A model generated the notes under the pieces. It searched no databases. It had not been told where the DNA came from and was given only the letters and a program-made list of their open reading frames with translations. From the NCBI RefSeq assembly GCF_016711335.1, contig NZ_JADJTF010000001.1:1116001-1180000 (forward strand): DNA of 64,000 bases, given 5' to 3'. The position numbers and the translations under genes are program-made. Source of the stretch: Thiofilum sp. Its GTDB lineage: Bacteria > Pseudomonadota > Gammaproteobacteria > Thiotrichales > Thiotrichaceae. Below, piece by piece: positions 35,359 to 46,300 of the stretch. How positions within the stretch are numbered: position 1 is the stretch's first letter; each line of letters opens with the position of its first letter.

Positions 35359-38300
35359 TTCCACTCAGGACATGGCAGCGTTGTTACAACGTTTGCAAGA
35401 GCGAGATATTCGGGTCTGGGTTGAGGGTGAGCGCTTACGCTTTAGCTTACCTAAAGCCCAAGAGTCCTATCGTGAGCCATTGAAAGCTGAACTGAGCACT
35501 CATAAAGTGGCGCTTATGGTATTTTTACAAAGCCAGCAGTCTCCAATGCTTGATAAGGCAATATTACAACCCGTTGATCGTAATCAAGAGTTACCGCTGT
35601 CTTTTGCTCAACAGCGTCTATGGTTCTTGGCTCAATTTGATGCGCAAAGTACACCGTATAATGAGTCGGCAGGGCTAATGCTTATCGGCGAATTGAATGT
35701 CGCAGCACTGGAGCAAAGTTTAAGTGAACTGGTACGTCGCCATGAAACCTTGCGCACTAATTTCCCACAAAATAATGGCATACCCTTTCAGTGCATTAAT
35801 CCGCCTGGTGCTATTACCCTACCTATTGTGGATTTACGTGGTTTATCTGAGGCGGAGCAATTAGCGACTCAGCAACGCATGGCGGCTGAAGATAGCCAAC
35901 GTCCGTTTGATTTAGCACAGGATTTACTATTGCGCTTTCAGTTATTAAGGCGCAGTGATACGACTGAAGGTAAGCCTTGCTATGTGTTGCTCTCAACGAT
36001 GCACCATATTATTTCTGATATGTGGTCGATGAGTGTGTTTACCCGTGAGCTGTCTACGCTCTATCAAGCTTATGCGAGTGGTAAGCCTTCACCCTTACCA
36101 GAGTTGACTATTCAATATGCTGATTTTGCTTATTGGCAACGGCAATGGTTGACGGGTGAGGTATTAGATCGACAACTGAGTTATTGGAAGCAAACGCTAA
36201 AAGATGCACCTGCTTTATTAGAGTTACCGACTGATTTTCCGCGTCCACCAGTACAAACCTTTAAGGGTGCACGTTTACCCGTGCGCTTAACCGATACACA
36301 AATTACTGCCTTACGAGCCTTGAGCCAGCGCAGTGGTGCTAGTGTATTTATGATTTTGCAGTCGGTATTTGCTTTATTACTAGCCCACTATAGTGGACAA
36401 ACTGATATTGTCACCGGATCGCCGATTGCTAATCGTACTCAGCGCCAAGTCGAGGGTTTAATTGGCTTTTTTGTCAATACCTTGGTAGTACGTACCGATG
36501 TATCTGGTGATATAAGCTTTAATGAGCTACTGCAACGCGTTAGAGCGCAGGCTATTGAGGCTTATAGTCATCAAGATATACCGTTTGAAAAGCTCGTGGA
36601 GGAATTACAACCTACGCGCAATCTGAGTTATTCACCCCTCTTTCAAGTGATGTTTGCCTTGCGCAATATTCCGGGTGAGGACTTAGATTTAGCAGGTTTG
36701 ACCATTAAGCCAGTCGAGCGTACTGGTGTAGTGGCTAAGTTTGATCTCACCTTAGAGTTGAATGAAAACCCCAAAGGTATTTTTGGCGCACTGGAATACA
36801 ATACCGACTTGTTTAGTCCAGCGACAATTGCCCGTATGGAACAGCATTTACAGCAATTGTTGGATACGGTTTTAAATGCGCCAGATACTAAGATTCAAAG
36901 CCTAGCGTTATTAACCGAGCAAGAGCGTAGTCAATTACAAAGCTGGAATAATACTAAGATAGCGTTCCCTGCAAAAACCTTAGTACAGCTTTTTGAAGAG
37001 CAAGTCGCTAAAACTCCAGATGCTATTGCAGTCGTGAGTGGTGAGCAGGCTCTTAGCTATCAAGCCCTGAATGAGCGAGCCAATCAATTAGCGCATTATT
37101 TAATGGCACAAGGTATTAAACCTGAAGCTTTGGTGGCGCTGTGTATGGAGCGCTCCGTCGATATGCTGGTAGGTTTATTAGGCATTTTGAAATCTGGTAC
37201 TGCTTATTTGCCTTTAGATCCGGCATTTCCACCTTCACGTTTAGCTTATATTGTAGAGAATGCACAGCCTGCTTTAATCCTGACTCATTATGCTTTGCAA
37301 GACAGTTTGCCTCAGACACACACTAAGACGGTGTTGTTAGACGTTGAAACTGAAGGCTTAAACTTATTACCTCAGCATAATCCCGCTCCTATGGCGCAAT
37401 TAGAGCATTTGGCTTACACGATCTATACCTCTGGTTCGACAGGCCAGCCTAAAGGGGTACAGATTGAGCATAAGGCTCTGATTAATTTGCTGCATGCCAT
37501 GCAGCTTGAATTAGAGCTTCAACCTCAAGATGCTTGGTTAGCCGTGACAACTCTATCCTTTGATATAGCGGCACTCGAAATCTTTTTACCCCTTTTAGTG
37601 GGAGCAAAAACGGTATTATTGCCGCGTGAGTTTGCGGTGGACGCGGAGCAATTACGCCACAGTTTAGAGCAACACGCTATTACTATTATGCAAGCCACAC
37701 CGGCCACATGGCGGCTATTACTCAGTCACGATTGGCAAGGTAATTCTCAGCTCAAAATGCTCTGTGGGGGCGAAGGCTTACCTCTTGAATTAGCCAGAAA
37801 ACTACTGCCTAAAGGTGCAGGTTTATGGAATGTATATGGACCCACTGAAACCACTATATGGTCAACGATTTGCCGCATTACTCCAGAGCATTTACAACAG
37901 CAGCGTGTACCGATTGGTAAGCCTTTAGCGAATACTCAGCTTTATGTGCTAAATGATCAGCAGCGTATGGCTCCACTAGGTGTAGTGGGAGAACTGTATA
38001 TCGGTGGTGACGGTCTAGCACGCGGCTATTATGGTCGTGATGATCTAACCGCTGAGCGTTTTGTGAGTGTAATGCTTAGTGAGCATCAGTCTGCTGTTAG
38101 GCTATATAAAACAGGCGATAAAGCACGGTTTTTAAGTTCTGTCGAGGTCGAGTGTTTAGGGCGGCTTGATAATCAAATCAAACTACGCGGTTTTAGAATT
38201 GAACCGCAAGAAATTGAAGCGAATTTAGAGCGTTATCCAGCGGTACAAAGTGCGATTGTATTATTGCAAAACAAGACTAGTGAGGATCAGCGCCTAATAG

Positions 38301-39547
38301 CTTACCTTGTAGCAAATCCGCATGAGTTTATTAATACTAAAGGGTTGCGCCCCTATCTGCGTGAGCACTTGCCAGACTATATGTTACCTGCGCAATTTAT
38401 AGTATTAGATACTCCACCACTGACCCCTAATGGCAAGATAGATCGTCTGGCTTTACAACAGCAATGGGCTGGGGAGCAAGCGGTTAATGAAGAGGCTAGT
38501 TTTATTACGCCGCGTAATAATCGGGAGTTTAAATTAGCTAAATTATTTGAAGAAGTGCTCGGTGTTTATCCGATTGGGGTTCATGATAATTTCTTTGATT
38601 TGGGTGGACATTCCTTCCTAGCAGTCAAATTAGTGACCCGCATTAATCAGGTGTTTGAAACACAATTACCGCTAGCTACCTTATTCCGTGAGGCAACGGT
38701 GGCTAAATTGGGCGCTTTATTAGATCGCAGCACCAACTTGATCGGTTGGAGTTCTTTAGTACCGATTCAAAGACGTGGGGAGCGCCGACCATTTTTCTGT
38801 ATGCATCCCGCTGGGGGAACGGTATTTCGCTATACCTTATTTGCGCATCAAATGGGCTATGAGCGTCCTTTCTATGGCTTACAAGGACTTGGTATTGAAC
38901 CCGGACAAATCCCCCATAATAGTATCGCTGAAATGGCGGCAGCCTATATCGAAGAAATTCGTACTGTGCAACCTCATGGTCCTTATGTGCTCTCTGGTTG
39001 GTCATTAGGGGGGACGACGGCTTATGAAATGGCTTTACAACTCGAAGCCGCAGGCGAAGAGGTGCCGCTAGTTATTCTATTTGATACCCCTACACCGGAC
39101 GGTGTGAGTTATGAAACTGATCAAATTAAGTTTTTATTAGAACGTGTCCCTACTCAAGGGGTGGTATTAGATCGTTTGGACGAGTTTGAAGGGTTTGAGG
39201 ACAAACTCACCTATATCTTTGAGCAGATGAAACGCTTTAATCCGATCATGGATTTTGATGTAGCTGAGGGCAAGCGCTTTCTCAAGGTATATCAACATCA
39301 TAACCGCATTATGAGTGAGTACTACCCCGCAAAAACTATTAAAGGGCATTTGTTGTACTTAAAAGCACAAGAAGCCTTGTTATATGACATTCACATGGGC
39401 AACCCGTTACACGAGTGGCCTAAATTTACTCAGGGTGGTTTTAGCTTTGAATATATCCCCGGACATCATTTCAATATCTTGGAAGCCGCCGAGGGTAAAG
39501 TCATGGCTGAGGTCATTAATCGCTATTTACAGCAACTCAATTTATAA
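35333..39547 (+). CDS. NRPS3: TubC docking-C-A(Gly)-PCP-TE, termination module
   Basis: About 1404 residues. The first 65 residues (MAALLQRLQERDIRVWVEGERL) form a TubC_N-type docking domain that accepts the chain from NRPS2. An LCL-type C domain follows (35580-36930); its active site reads HHIISDM, with Met for the usual Gly. The A domain (36950-38460) has a pocket reading DILQLGVIWK, one position from the known glycine code DILQLGLIWK, so Gly is predicted. Then a PCP (LGGHSFLAVK, near 38600) and a type I thioesterase (38740-39540) with GWSLGG nucleophile motif and a late His in GHHFNILE. The TE makes this the last protein of the line, releasing or cyclising the product. It overlaps NRPS2 by 26 bases. 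Confidence 0.93.
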   Translation: MTTSSMKSNSTQDMAALLQRLQERDIRVWVEGERLRFSLPKAQESYREPLKAELSTHKVALMVFLQSQQSPMLDKAILQPVDRNQELPLSFAQQRLWFLAQFDAQSTPYNESAGLMLIGELNVAALEQSLSELVRRHETLRTNFPQNNGIPFQCINPPGAITLPIVDLRGLSEAEQLATQQRMAAEDSQRPFDLAQDLLLRFQLLRRSDTTEGKPCYVLLSTMHHIISDMWSMSVFTRELSTLYQAYASGKPSPLPELTIQYADFAYWQRQWLTGEVLDRQLSYWKQTLKDAPALLELPTDFPRPPVQTFKGARLPVRLTDTQITALRALSQRSGASVFMILQSVFALLLAHYSGQTDIVTGSPIANRTQRQVEGLIGFFVNTLVVRTDVSGDISFNELLQRVRAQAIEAYSHQDIPFEKLVEELQPTRNLSYSPLFQVMFALRNIPGEDLDLAGLTIKPVERTGVVAKFDLTLELNENPKGIFGALEYNTDLFSPATIARMEQHLQQLLDTVLNAPDTKIQSLALLTEQERSQLQSWNNTKIAFPAKTLVQLFEEQVAKTPDAIAVVSGEQALSYQALNERANQLAHYLMAQGIKPEALVALCMERSVDMLVGLLGILKSGTAYLPLDPAFPPSRLAYIVENAQPALILTHYALQDSLPQTHTKTVLLDVETEGLNLLPQHNPAPMAQLEHLAYTIYTSGSTGQPKGVQIEHKALINLLHAMQLELELQPQDAWLAVTTLSFDIAALEIFLPLLVGAKTVLLPREFAVDAEQLRHSLEQHAITIMQATPATWRLLLSHDWQGNSQLKMLCGGEGLPLELARKLLPKGAGLWNVYGPTETTIWSTICRITPEHLQQQRVPIGKPLANTQLYVLNDQQRMAPLGVVGELYIGGDGLARGYYGRDDLTAERFVSVMLSEHQSAVRLYKTGDKARFLSSVEVECLGRLDNQIKLRGFRIEPQEIEANLERYPAVQSAIVLLQNKTSEDQRLIAYLVANPHEFINTKGLRPYLREHLPDYMLPAQFIVLDTPPLTPNGKIDRLALQQQWAGEQAVNEEASFITPRNNREFKLAKLFEEVLGVYPIGVHDNFFDLGGHSFLAVKLVTRINQVFETQLPLATLFREATVAKLGALLDRSTNLIGWSSLVPIQRRGERRPFFCMHPAGGTVFRYTLFAHQMGYERPFYGLQGLGIEPGQIPHNSIAEMAAAYIEEIRTVQPHGPYVLSGWSLGGTTAYEMALQLEAAGEEVPLVILFDTPTPDGVSYETDQIKFLLERVPTQGVVLDRLDEFEGFEDKLTYIFEQMKRFNPIMDFDVAEGKRFLKVYQHHNRIMSEYYPAKTIKGHLLYLKAQEALLYDIHMGNPLHEWPKFTQGGFSFEYIPGHHFNILEAAEGKVMAEVINRYLQQLNL

Positions 39548-39562
39548 GCTGGAGCACTAGAC

Positions 39563-40567
39563 ATGCACAATAACTTACCGCTATCAACTTTATTGCTCGT
39601 AGCGCTGCAAGGCAAATCCGTATCACGCATGATTGGAGATGTAGCTAGATTAGGCATTGCTGATTTATTAGCGGATAAAACGCGCCCTGTAAGTGAGTTG
39701 GCTATTGAAAGTGAAAGTAATGAAGATGCACTGTATCGAGTGCTGCGTGCTTTAAGTACCTTAGGCGTATTTGCTGAGCAGCCACAACGGTGTTTTGCTA
39801 ATACCGAAGCTTCTTTCCATTTGAGACGTGGTGTGCCGGGGGGATTATTAGAGTCTTTAGCATGGGTCAATTGCCAGCCCTTTTGGAAAGCTTTAGGTGC
39901 TTTTGATCATAGCTTGCGTACTGGCGAGTCGGCATTCACTTATGCCAATGGTGAGCCTTTATTTGAGTATTTAAAAACCGATAGCGAAAGTGCGCGTGTT
40001 TTTAATCAAGCTATGACCTTGGGTAGTGTCACCATCGGTCCGCGTGTAGCAGAACGCTATGATTTTGCTAGTGCTAAAACTATTGTCGATATGGGTGGTG
40101 GTCACGGCGCATTATTGAAAGAAATTCTCAAAGTGCACAAGCATTTACAAGGAATCGTATTTGATCTGCCGCAAGTCGTAGCGGGTGGTCAAGCGGGTGA
40201 GTTAGGTGAGCGCTTGGTTTTCCAAGGGGGTAGTTTCTTTGAAACCGTTCCTCAAGGCGCTGATCTTTATACCATTAAACATATTATTCACGATTGGAAT
40301 GATGAACTGTCAGTACAATTACTGCGTGGTTGTCGTGAAGCTATGTCGGAGCAGGGGCGCGTTCTGGTCATTGAGCAGGTAGTAAGTGATGCGCCAGAAG
40401 GTGTGTTTGCTAAGCTGGTGGATATTGAAATGTTAGCTATTACTCATAATGGGCGGGAGCGTACTCAGGAAGAGTTTGCTCGGCTATTTGAGCAAGCAGG
40501 TTTGCAACTGACACGCGTGATTCCAACGGGTTTAGCAGCCGTATGTATTTTAGAAGGTACTCGTTAG
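39563..40567 (+). CDS. SAM-dependent O-methyltransferase (COMT-like, Methyltransf_2)
   Basis: A 334-residue class I methyltransferase of the caffeate O-methyltransferase-like family, common as a tailoring enzyme in natural-product clusters. The N-terminal 90 residues form the usual winged-helix dimerization domain. The SAM-binding motif I is VDMGGGHG (about 172-179), and the catalytic-base region reads KHIIHDWND with the expected His. The gene starts 15 bases after NRPS3 with its own GGAG site (39552-39555), so it is in the NRPS operon. Likely substrates are a hydroxyl of the peptide, for example the alpha-hydroxy acid or an aromatic side chain; this cannot be decided from sequence. Confidence 0.85.
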   Translation: MHNNLPLSTLLLVALQGKSVSRMIGDVARLGIADLLADKTRPVSELAIESESNEDALYRVLRALSTLGVFAEQPQRCFANTEASFHLRRGVPGGLLESLAWVNCQPFWKALGAFDHSLRTGESAFTYANGEPLFEYLKTDSESARVFNQAMTLGSVTIGPRVAERYDFASAKTIVDMGGGHGALLKEILKVHKHLQGIVFDLPQVVAGGQAGELGERLVFQGGSFFETVPQGADLYTIKHIIHDWNDELSVQLLRGCREAMSEQGRVLVIEQVVSDAPEGVFAKLVDIEMLAITHNGRERTQEEFARLFEQAGLQLTRVIPTGLAAVCILEGTR

Positions 40568-40585
40568 TGTTTAGTTGAGGGCACG

Positions 40586-40705
40586 GCTAAAAGTCAGTGC
40601 TGTTGTGTTGCTGGAGCAGTCTTGTCGGCATGGATGCCGACTTGTAGCGTACAAGGATGTATTCACAGCGACTGCGTAAGCAATGCAGCGGCACTGACTT
40701 TTAGC
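40586..40705. repeat. 120-bp palindromic REP/MITE-like element
   Basis: Perfect 15-bp terminal inverted repeats (GCTAAAAGTCAGTGC / GCACTGACTTTTAGC) enclose a nested hairpin GTCGGCAT-GG-ATGCCGAC and a ACAAGGATGTATTCACAGCG segment. From memory this GGCATGGATGCCG...GGATGTATTCACAGCG arrangement is a dispersed intergenic repeat in many gammaproteobacteria. It occupies the gap between two convergent genes and can fold into one long hairpin, so it may also stop transcription from both sides. No second copy was seen in the window. Confidence 0.7.
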
Positions 40706-40714
40706 TACTAGACT

Positions 40715-42345
40715 TTATAAAGCCTCCTCACCTCTATATTCCACTAAGCGTCCTTCCTCCATTTTTAAAACCCTATCGGCTACATGAAAATATTTATCAT
40801 CGTGAGTTACGGCAATAATGGTTTTACCTTGGCGTTTTAAATCTGGCAAAATGGTTTCATAGAAAAAGCGCCTAAAGGGTGGGTCTTGATCAGCAGCTAA
40901 TTCGTCAAAAATATAAATCGGTTTATCTTCTAAAATAGCGGCTAAAAAGGCTAAGCGCTTACGCTGCCCAGTAGATAAATTCATTTGAGTAAACTCACCT
41001 TCTTGATAGCGAGTTTTTTTCTCCAAGCCCAAAGTTTTTAATAAGCCACTGACTTTTTGCTCATTTACTTGGTGCACACCATATAACTTATCAAATAAAT
41101 GAAAGTCTGTGAAAACTATGGAAAATAATTCACGATAGCGTGGGTATTGATTTTTTCGATGAAGTTATTATCTAGTAATAAGTGCCCTTCATCAGGTTGA
41201 TAGAGTCCTACTAATAGTTTTAATAAAGTCGATTTACCACTACCATTACCTCCCACAATAAAAAGTAAATCACCTTTATTAATAGTTAGGTCAATCGGAC
41301 CAATGGAAAACGAAGCTTTACCCTGCGAATCACGGTAAGCAAAATGGTTTTTATCTAATTGAATGGTGGCAAAGTCACTAAAAGGCACTAAGGCTTGATT
41401 AAAGGTTTTATCGGCAATAACTTTATCTAACTCTGACTCTAGCTCGTATAAGTTATCTAAGGCTAGATTACTTTTAGCGGCGGAAGGTAGAGCTGAAATA
41501 ACTAAACTAATTGGACCGATAATAAATAAAACGGTAGTAGAGATTTTATAAATTTCTTCCGCATGGCTTGCATGAAAAAGCGGGACAATGAATACTAAAA
41601 TCGCTAAAAGCACATAAAATGATAAACGTGCGAACATTAACGTATTCACTTGACGCGCACCTACATCCATGCGCAACGTTTCAGTTTCTTGTGAAAGCTT
41701 TTCAATATTGTGAAACAAATCATCACTTTTGGCGCGATTAATACGTACTTCTTTAAAGCCATCCAGTAAATGACTAAAATAGCTAAAAAACTTAGCCTCC
41801 TTTTGCCCAGTAACTCTTAACTGACGCATAATACCCGACTCATAGTAGATATAGGTTAGTATAGCGATAGTTAAAAAAGCTAAGGTCATAAAAAAGCTAA
41901 TAGGCGAAATAAAAATCAAATAAATAAAGCTAAAGATTAATACCATCATTGATTGAGCAGCAGAAATCAATAATAGTGTTGATTGTGAGATTAAATTACT
42001 GTCTTGAGTAAGCCGCGTATAAATATTACCACGCTCAGTGTTTTCAATATAACTGAGTTCTACTTGTCGGATTTTACTAGCAATCCGTAGTCTCACTTTA
42101 TTAGTAAATTGCTCTACGGCTACGATAGTGCGCGTCAGGGCATATTTTTGAGTATAGGCATAAAGTAAAAATATAATTAAATATAAAACAAAGTATTGTG
42201 ACTGTATTTCATGGTTCGCTACCATATCAGCGGACACATTTATGACAGCGAGTATCAATGCATTGGCTAGCCCCGATAATGCAGTCATAAAAATAATTTC
42301 ATTAATAGGCGCATTATCATCACGTAAGTATTTGAAAATTTTCAT
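40715..42345 (-). pseudogene. Cyclic peptide export ABC transporter (PvdE/SyrD-like), frameshifted
   Basis: A fused membrane-ATPase exporter half-transporter, expected to move the peptide product across the inner membrane. The first frame (42345 to 41116) has about six membrane helices, then Walker A GGNGSGKST, and ends at a premature TAG after NYFP. The second frame (ending 40715) has the signature LSTGQRKRLA and the Walker B/D-loop FDELAADQDP, which are typical of the PvdE cyclic-peptide exporter family. Reading the -1 frame from about 41142 gives PRYRELFSIVFTDFHLFD, which joins the two parts, so a single C is missing in a CCC run. Either the transporter is inactivated or this is a homopolymer sequencing error. 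It is divergent from the type II thioesterase gene. Confidence 0.88.
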
Positions 42346-42511
42346 AAGTGTTGGGGTATAGCTATGAGAGTATTAATAGATAAAAATGAATGAACAGAAT
42401 ACCATAGAATGCTTCTGATTTTACATGACTACTGAGTTAAAGAGCAGAAATCAAGTTTTGCTAAACATTTCTTTACAATAAATTGTTATTTCAAGCTGTA
42501 ATTGTATTCTC

Positions 42512-42517
42512 TATAAT
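42512..42517 (+). promoter_or_regulatory. Putative -10 element upstream of the type II thioesterase
   Basis: A consensus TATAAT lies 55 bases before the ATG at 42572 in an AT-rich divergent region. No good -35 hexamer is at the right distance, so an activator may be needed. Confidence 0.4.
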
Positions 42518-42571
42518 GTCACTGTATTTTTTTAACTCAATTTACCTCATTTAAGAGGATAGCAACCCCGC

Positions 42572-43294
42572 ATGTTTGAGTCCTACAAAAAGCTAAATCC
42601 AGTAGTGCTATATTGTATCCCTTTTGCGGGTGGTGATTCGCGCTCCTATCGTAATTTACAAAAATATCTTGATCACAATATTTTAGTTAAATCTCCTGAA
42701 CCTGCTGGGCGCAATAGTCGTCTTGATGAGACTCCTTTAACAGATATACATCAAATAGCTAATGATTTTTTTCAGCAGCTCAAAAAAGATATTCAAACTC
42801 AGAATTATGCATTATATGGTCATAGTATGGGGGGATTATTAGTTTATTTGCTCACTCATCTTATTATAGAGAATAACTTCAGTTTACCTAAGCATTTATT
42901 GGTGAGTGGGTCTATAGCTCCCTCTGTGCCACGCCCTTTGCCTTATAAACATCTTCTTTCTAAAGAGGATTTTATGAAGTATATACAAGACTTTGGGGGC
43001 TTACCTGATGAGTTATTAGCTTATCCTGAAATATTTGATTTTTTTGAGCCAATTTTACGCGCAGATATTCAAGCTGTAGAGTGTTATCAGTATCAAGCTA
43101 AAGCCTTATTTAATTTGCCGCTTACTGTTTTATATGGTGATCAAGACAAAAATGCTCATCAAGCAGATGTCTTACCTTGGCAAAAAGAAACTAGCCAGCA
43201 TGTTATGATGCACTCATTTCAAGGTGGACATTTTTTTATTAATAAACACATTGCTGAAATAGGTAAGCTGTTTTCTAAAGCACTAAATAGTTAG
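42572..43294 (+). CDS. Type II thioesterase
   Basis: A 240-residue alpha/beta hydrolase that edits NRPS lines by removing wrong or stalled groups from carrier domains. Catalytic features seen are the nucleophile motif GHSMGG (Ser85), an Asp in VLYGDQD and a late His in FQGGHFFI. The N-terminal PFAGG and the PAGRNSR segment are typical of external (GrsT-like) thioesterases. An AGAGGAT ribosome site precedes the ATG. It lies 22 bases before NRPS4, so the two are probably one operon, which links the gene to peptide synthesis. Confidence 0.93.
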   Translation: MFESYKKLNPVVLYCIPFAGGDSRSYRNLQKYLDHNILVKSPEPAGRNSRLDETPLTDIHQIANDFFQQLKKDIQTQNYALYGHSMGGLLVYLLTHLIIENNFSLPKHLLVSGSIAPSVPRPLPYKHLLSKEDFMKYIQDFGGLPDELLAYPEIFDFFEPILRADIQAVECYQYQAKALFNLPLTVLYGDQDKNAHQADVLPWQKETSQHVMMHSFQGGHFFINKHIAEIGKLFSKALNS

Positions 43295-43316
43295 TTATTC
43301 TTTTAAGGGTATAGTT

Positions 43317-46300
43317 ATGCATGAAGTATTTTCCTCCTATCTATTAGCTTCCCTGCAAAAAGAAGTGTGGATAAAACAAACACTACATGCAGAACTGACT
43401 TTTTATAATATTGGTGGCTATATAGTTATCAACACGGCTATCGATAGACACTTATTCGAGCAAGCACTAACTCTATTAATTAATCACTATGATAGCTTAC
43501 GTGTTAGACTTAAACCTACTGATACTATACCAGAACAGCTATTTTTTGAAAAAGTTTCATTTGAGCTGGATTTTAAAGATTACTCCGATTACATAGAGCC
43601 TGATTTAAAAGCTAAAGAGTGGATGAGGCATGTGTTCGCTCAACCTATGGCGCTATATAATGAGCCTCTATTTGACTTTAGCCTCATAAAGCTATCAGAG
43701 CAGCGGTATTATTTCTTATTAAAGTTTCATCATTTAATTGCGGATGGTTGGTCAATTTCATTATTGAGCCAAAGCGTTGCTACTATTTATAATAGTCTCG
43801 TTAATCAACAACCAGCGTTATTAACTTCTTATCCTTATACTAACTATCTATTAGAGGAAACGGTTGAAGATAATAATAAAAAATTACAAGCGGCTAAAGC
43901 GTATTGGCTAGCCAAATATCAGCAGCTACCAGAGCCTATCTTTTCCGCCAAACGTACTAGCACAGTCAATGCCAGTCCAGCACCCAGTAAAACCCTAACT
44001 TTAGAATTATCGAATGCTCTACAACAACAGCTTTTAAGCCTAGCTCAGGCTCATCAAGTCTCGGTGTTTCATGTCATTTTAGGGATATTATTGGTTTATT
44101 TAGCCAAGACGACTGGGCAACGTGACATAGTGATAGGCTTGCCATTACTGAATCGTAAAACCGCAGCTCATAAGCAGACAGTAGGCTTGTTTGCCAATAT
44201 TATTCCAGCGCGTTTTGAGCTAGCGATGCAGGATACCTTTGTAGATACGCTGCACACCATCGCTCAAGTATTGCGCCAAGATTATCGCCACCAACGTTTG
44301 CCTATTAGCCACTTATACCAAGCGCTTGGTTTATCGCAGCGACAAACCTTGTTTGATGTCATGCTGTCGTATGAAAAGCATGACTATGATTTGGCGTTTA
44401 ATGGTGTGCCTGCTCAGGCTCATGGTTTAAGTCATGGTTTTAATCAAAATGCTTTAGAGCTGTATGTGCGCGAGTATCATCAGGGTGCTCAGGTTGCTTG
44501 GGACTTTGAATACAATACGGCAGTGTTTAGTGAGGCTGAAGCGCAATTATTAGTGCAACGTTTTCAACACTTAATACCTGCGGTGCTTGAGCAGCCTAAT
44601 ACCCCTTTAAGGCAATTCAGTATTCAGCCTAAAGTGCTCTCTAATCTAGTACCAGCTCATATTAAACCGTCTCAAGCTTTTACCCCCATTCCCGAAAGTG
44701 CCACGACCTTAACTGCCTATTTTGCGTTACAGGCAGAACGCTATGCGGATAACATTGCAGTTAAAACGCGCACTCAAGGCTGGACGTATCGAGAGCTAGA
44801 CCAAAAATCGAATCAAGTGGCACAAGCTTTAGTGTCTTATCCTAATGTAGAGCGCGTTGCGCTACTGTTCGAGCAGGGAGCTGATATGCTGGCGGCTTTG
44901 TGGGGAGTGCTCAAAGCGGGCAAAGCCTATATTCCATTACCCACTGCATTTCCACTAGAGCGACTGCAATATGTAGCCCAAGATGCACAAGTCGGTGCAG
45001 CCCTGACCAATGCACAAAATGCTTTACTGCTTGATCAAGTCCTTGAACAAAGCACTCTGCCTATTATCCGTATCGATCAGCTCAAAACTTCAACCGAGCC
45101 TGTGACCGTAAAGGTAGAGCCGGATGCATTAGCCTATATCCTTTATACTTCTGGCTCGACCGGACAACCTAAAGGGGTAATGCAAACTCAGCGCAATGTA
45201 ATGCATTTTATACGGTGCTATACCGAGGTATTGCATATTGCAGCGCAAGATAAACTGACGCTGCTTGTACCTTATAATTTTGATGCAGCAGTCATGGATA
45301 TATTTGGAGCACTGCTCAATGGTGCAACGCTTTATCCCATTGATTTAAAAAGCGATAATCTAGTAGAGTTTTCCAATTGGTTGCAACAAGAACAGCTCAC
45401 GATTTATCACTCTACACCTACAATTTACCGCTATTGGATGCAAAGTTTCGCGTCCGATACTCTCTTAAATAGTTTGCGTTTAGTGGTATTAGGGGGAGAA
45501 ACCGCTTATCAAACCGACTTAGATTATTATCATCAACACTGTACCAAAGATTGCTTATTGATTAATGGCTTAGGTTCTACGGAATCGAGTTTTCACTTAA
45601 TGCAAGTGTTTGATCATGAGAGTGTTTTAGACCAAGCGGAGCTATCGGTCGGTTATCCACTGCGCGAAACTAAGGTTTTATTATTAGATGAGCTGGGTGA
45701 GGATACGGGTGTCTATGGTGAGATTACCATTGAAAGCGACTATATCACCCTCGGCTATTGGCAACGTCCCGAACTGAACCAAAATAGCTTTATCAGTTCT
45801 CAAACAGGTAAACGTGTTTATCGCAGTGGGGATCTAGGGCGTTTATTGGCAGATGGTAGTTTGCTGTGTTTAGGGCGTAAAGATTTTCAAATTAAACATC
45901 GTGGTTTCAGAATTGATCTGACTGAAATCGAACAAGTTTTAAAGCAATCTGGCGCTATTAAAGACGCTGCGGTGATTAGTCAACAGCAGGCAAACTATGA
46001 GTCGGTTCTTATAGCTTATGTTGTTAGCTCAACTAACTCATTAATCGATAGTGAGCAGCTAAAGAGCTGGCTGCGCACGAAATTACCTGATTATATGATA
46101 CCGACCTTTGTAGTGGCACTGACTGCCTTGCCACTGACAGCGAATGGAAAAGTAGATCGACAAGCCTTAAAAAAATTACCTATTCCAACTGCAACTCAGC
46201 AAGATGCTAGTTCACCAGAATCTTGGGAGGAGCAAGTACTTAGTGCTATTTGGAGTGAAGTACTTAATATTCCTACGCCACAGCGCTATGCTAATTTCTT

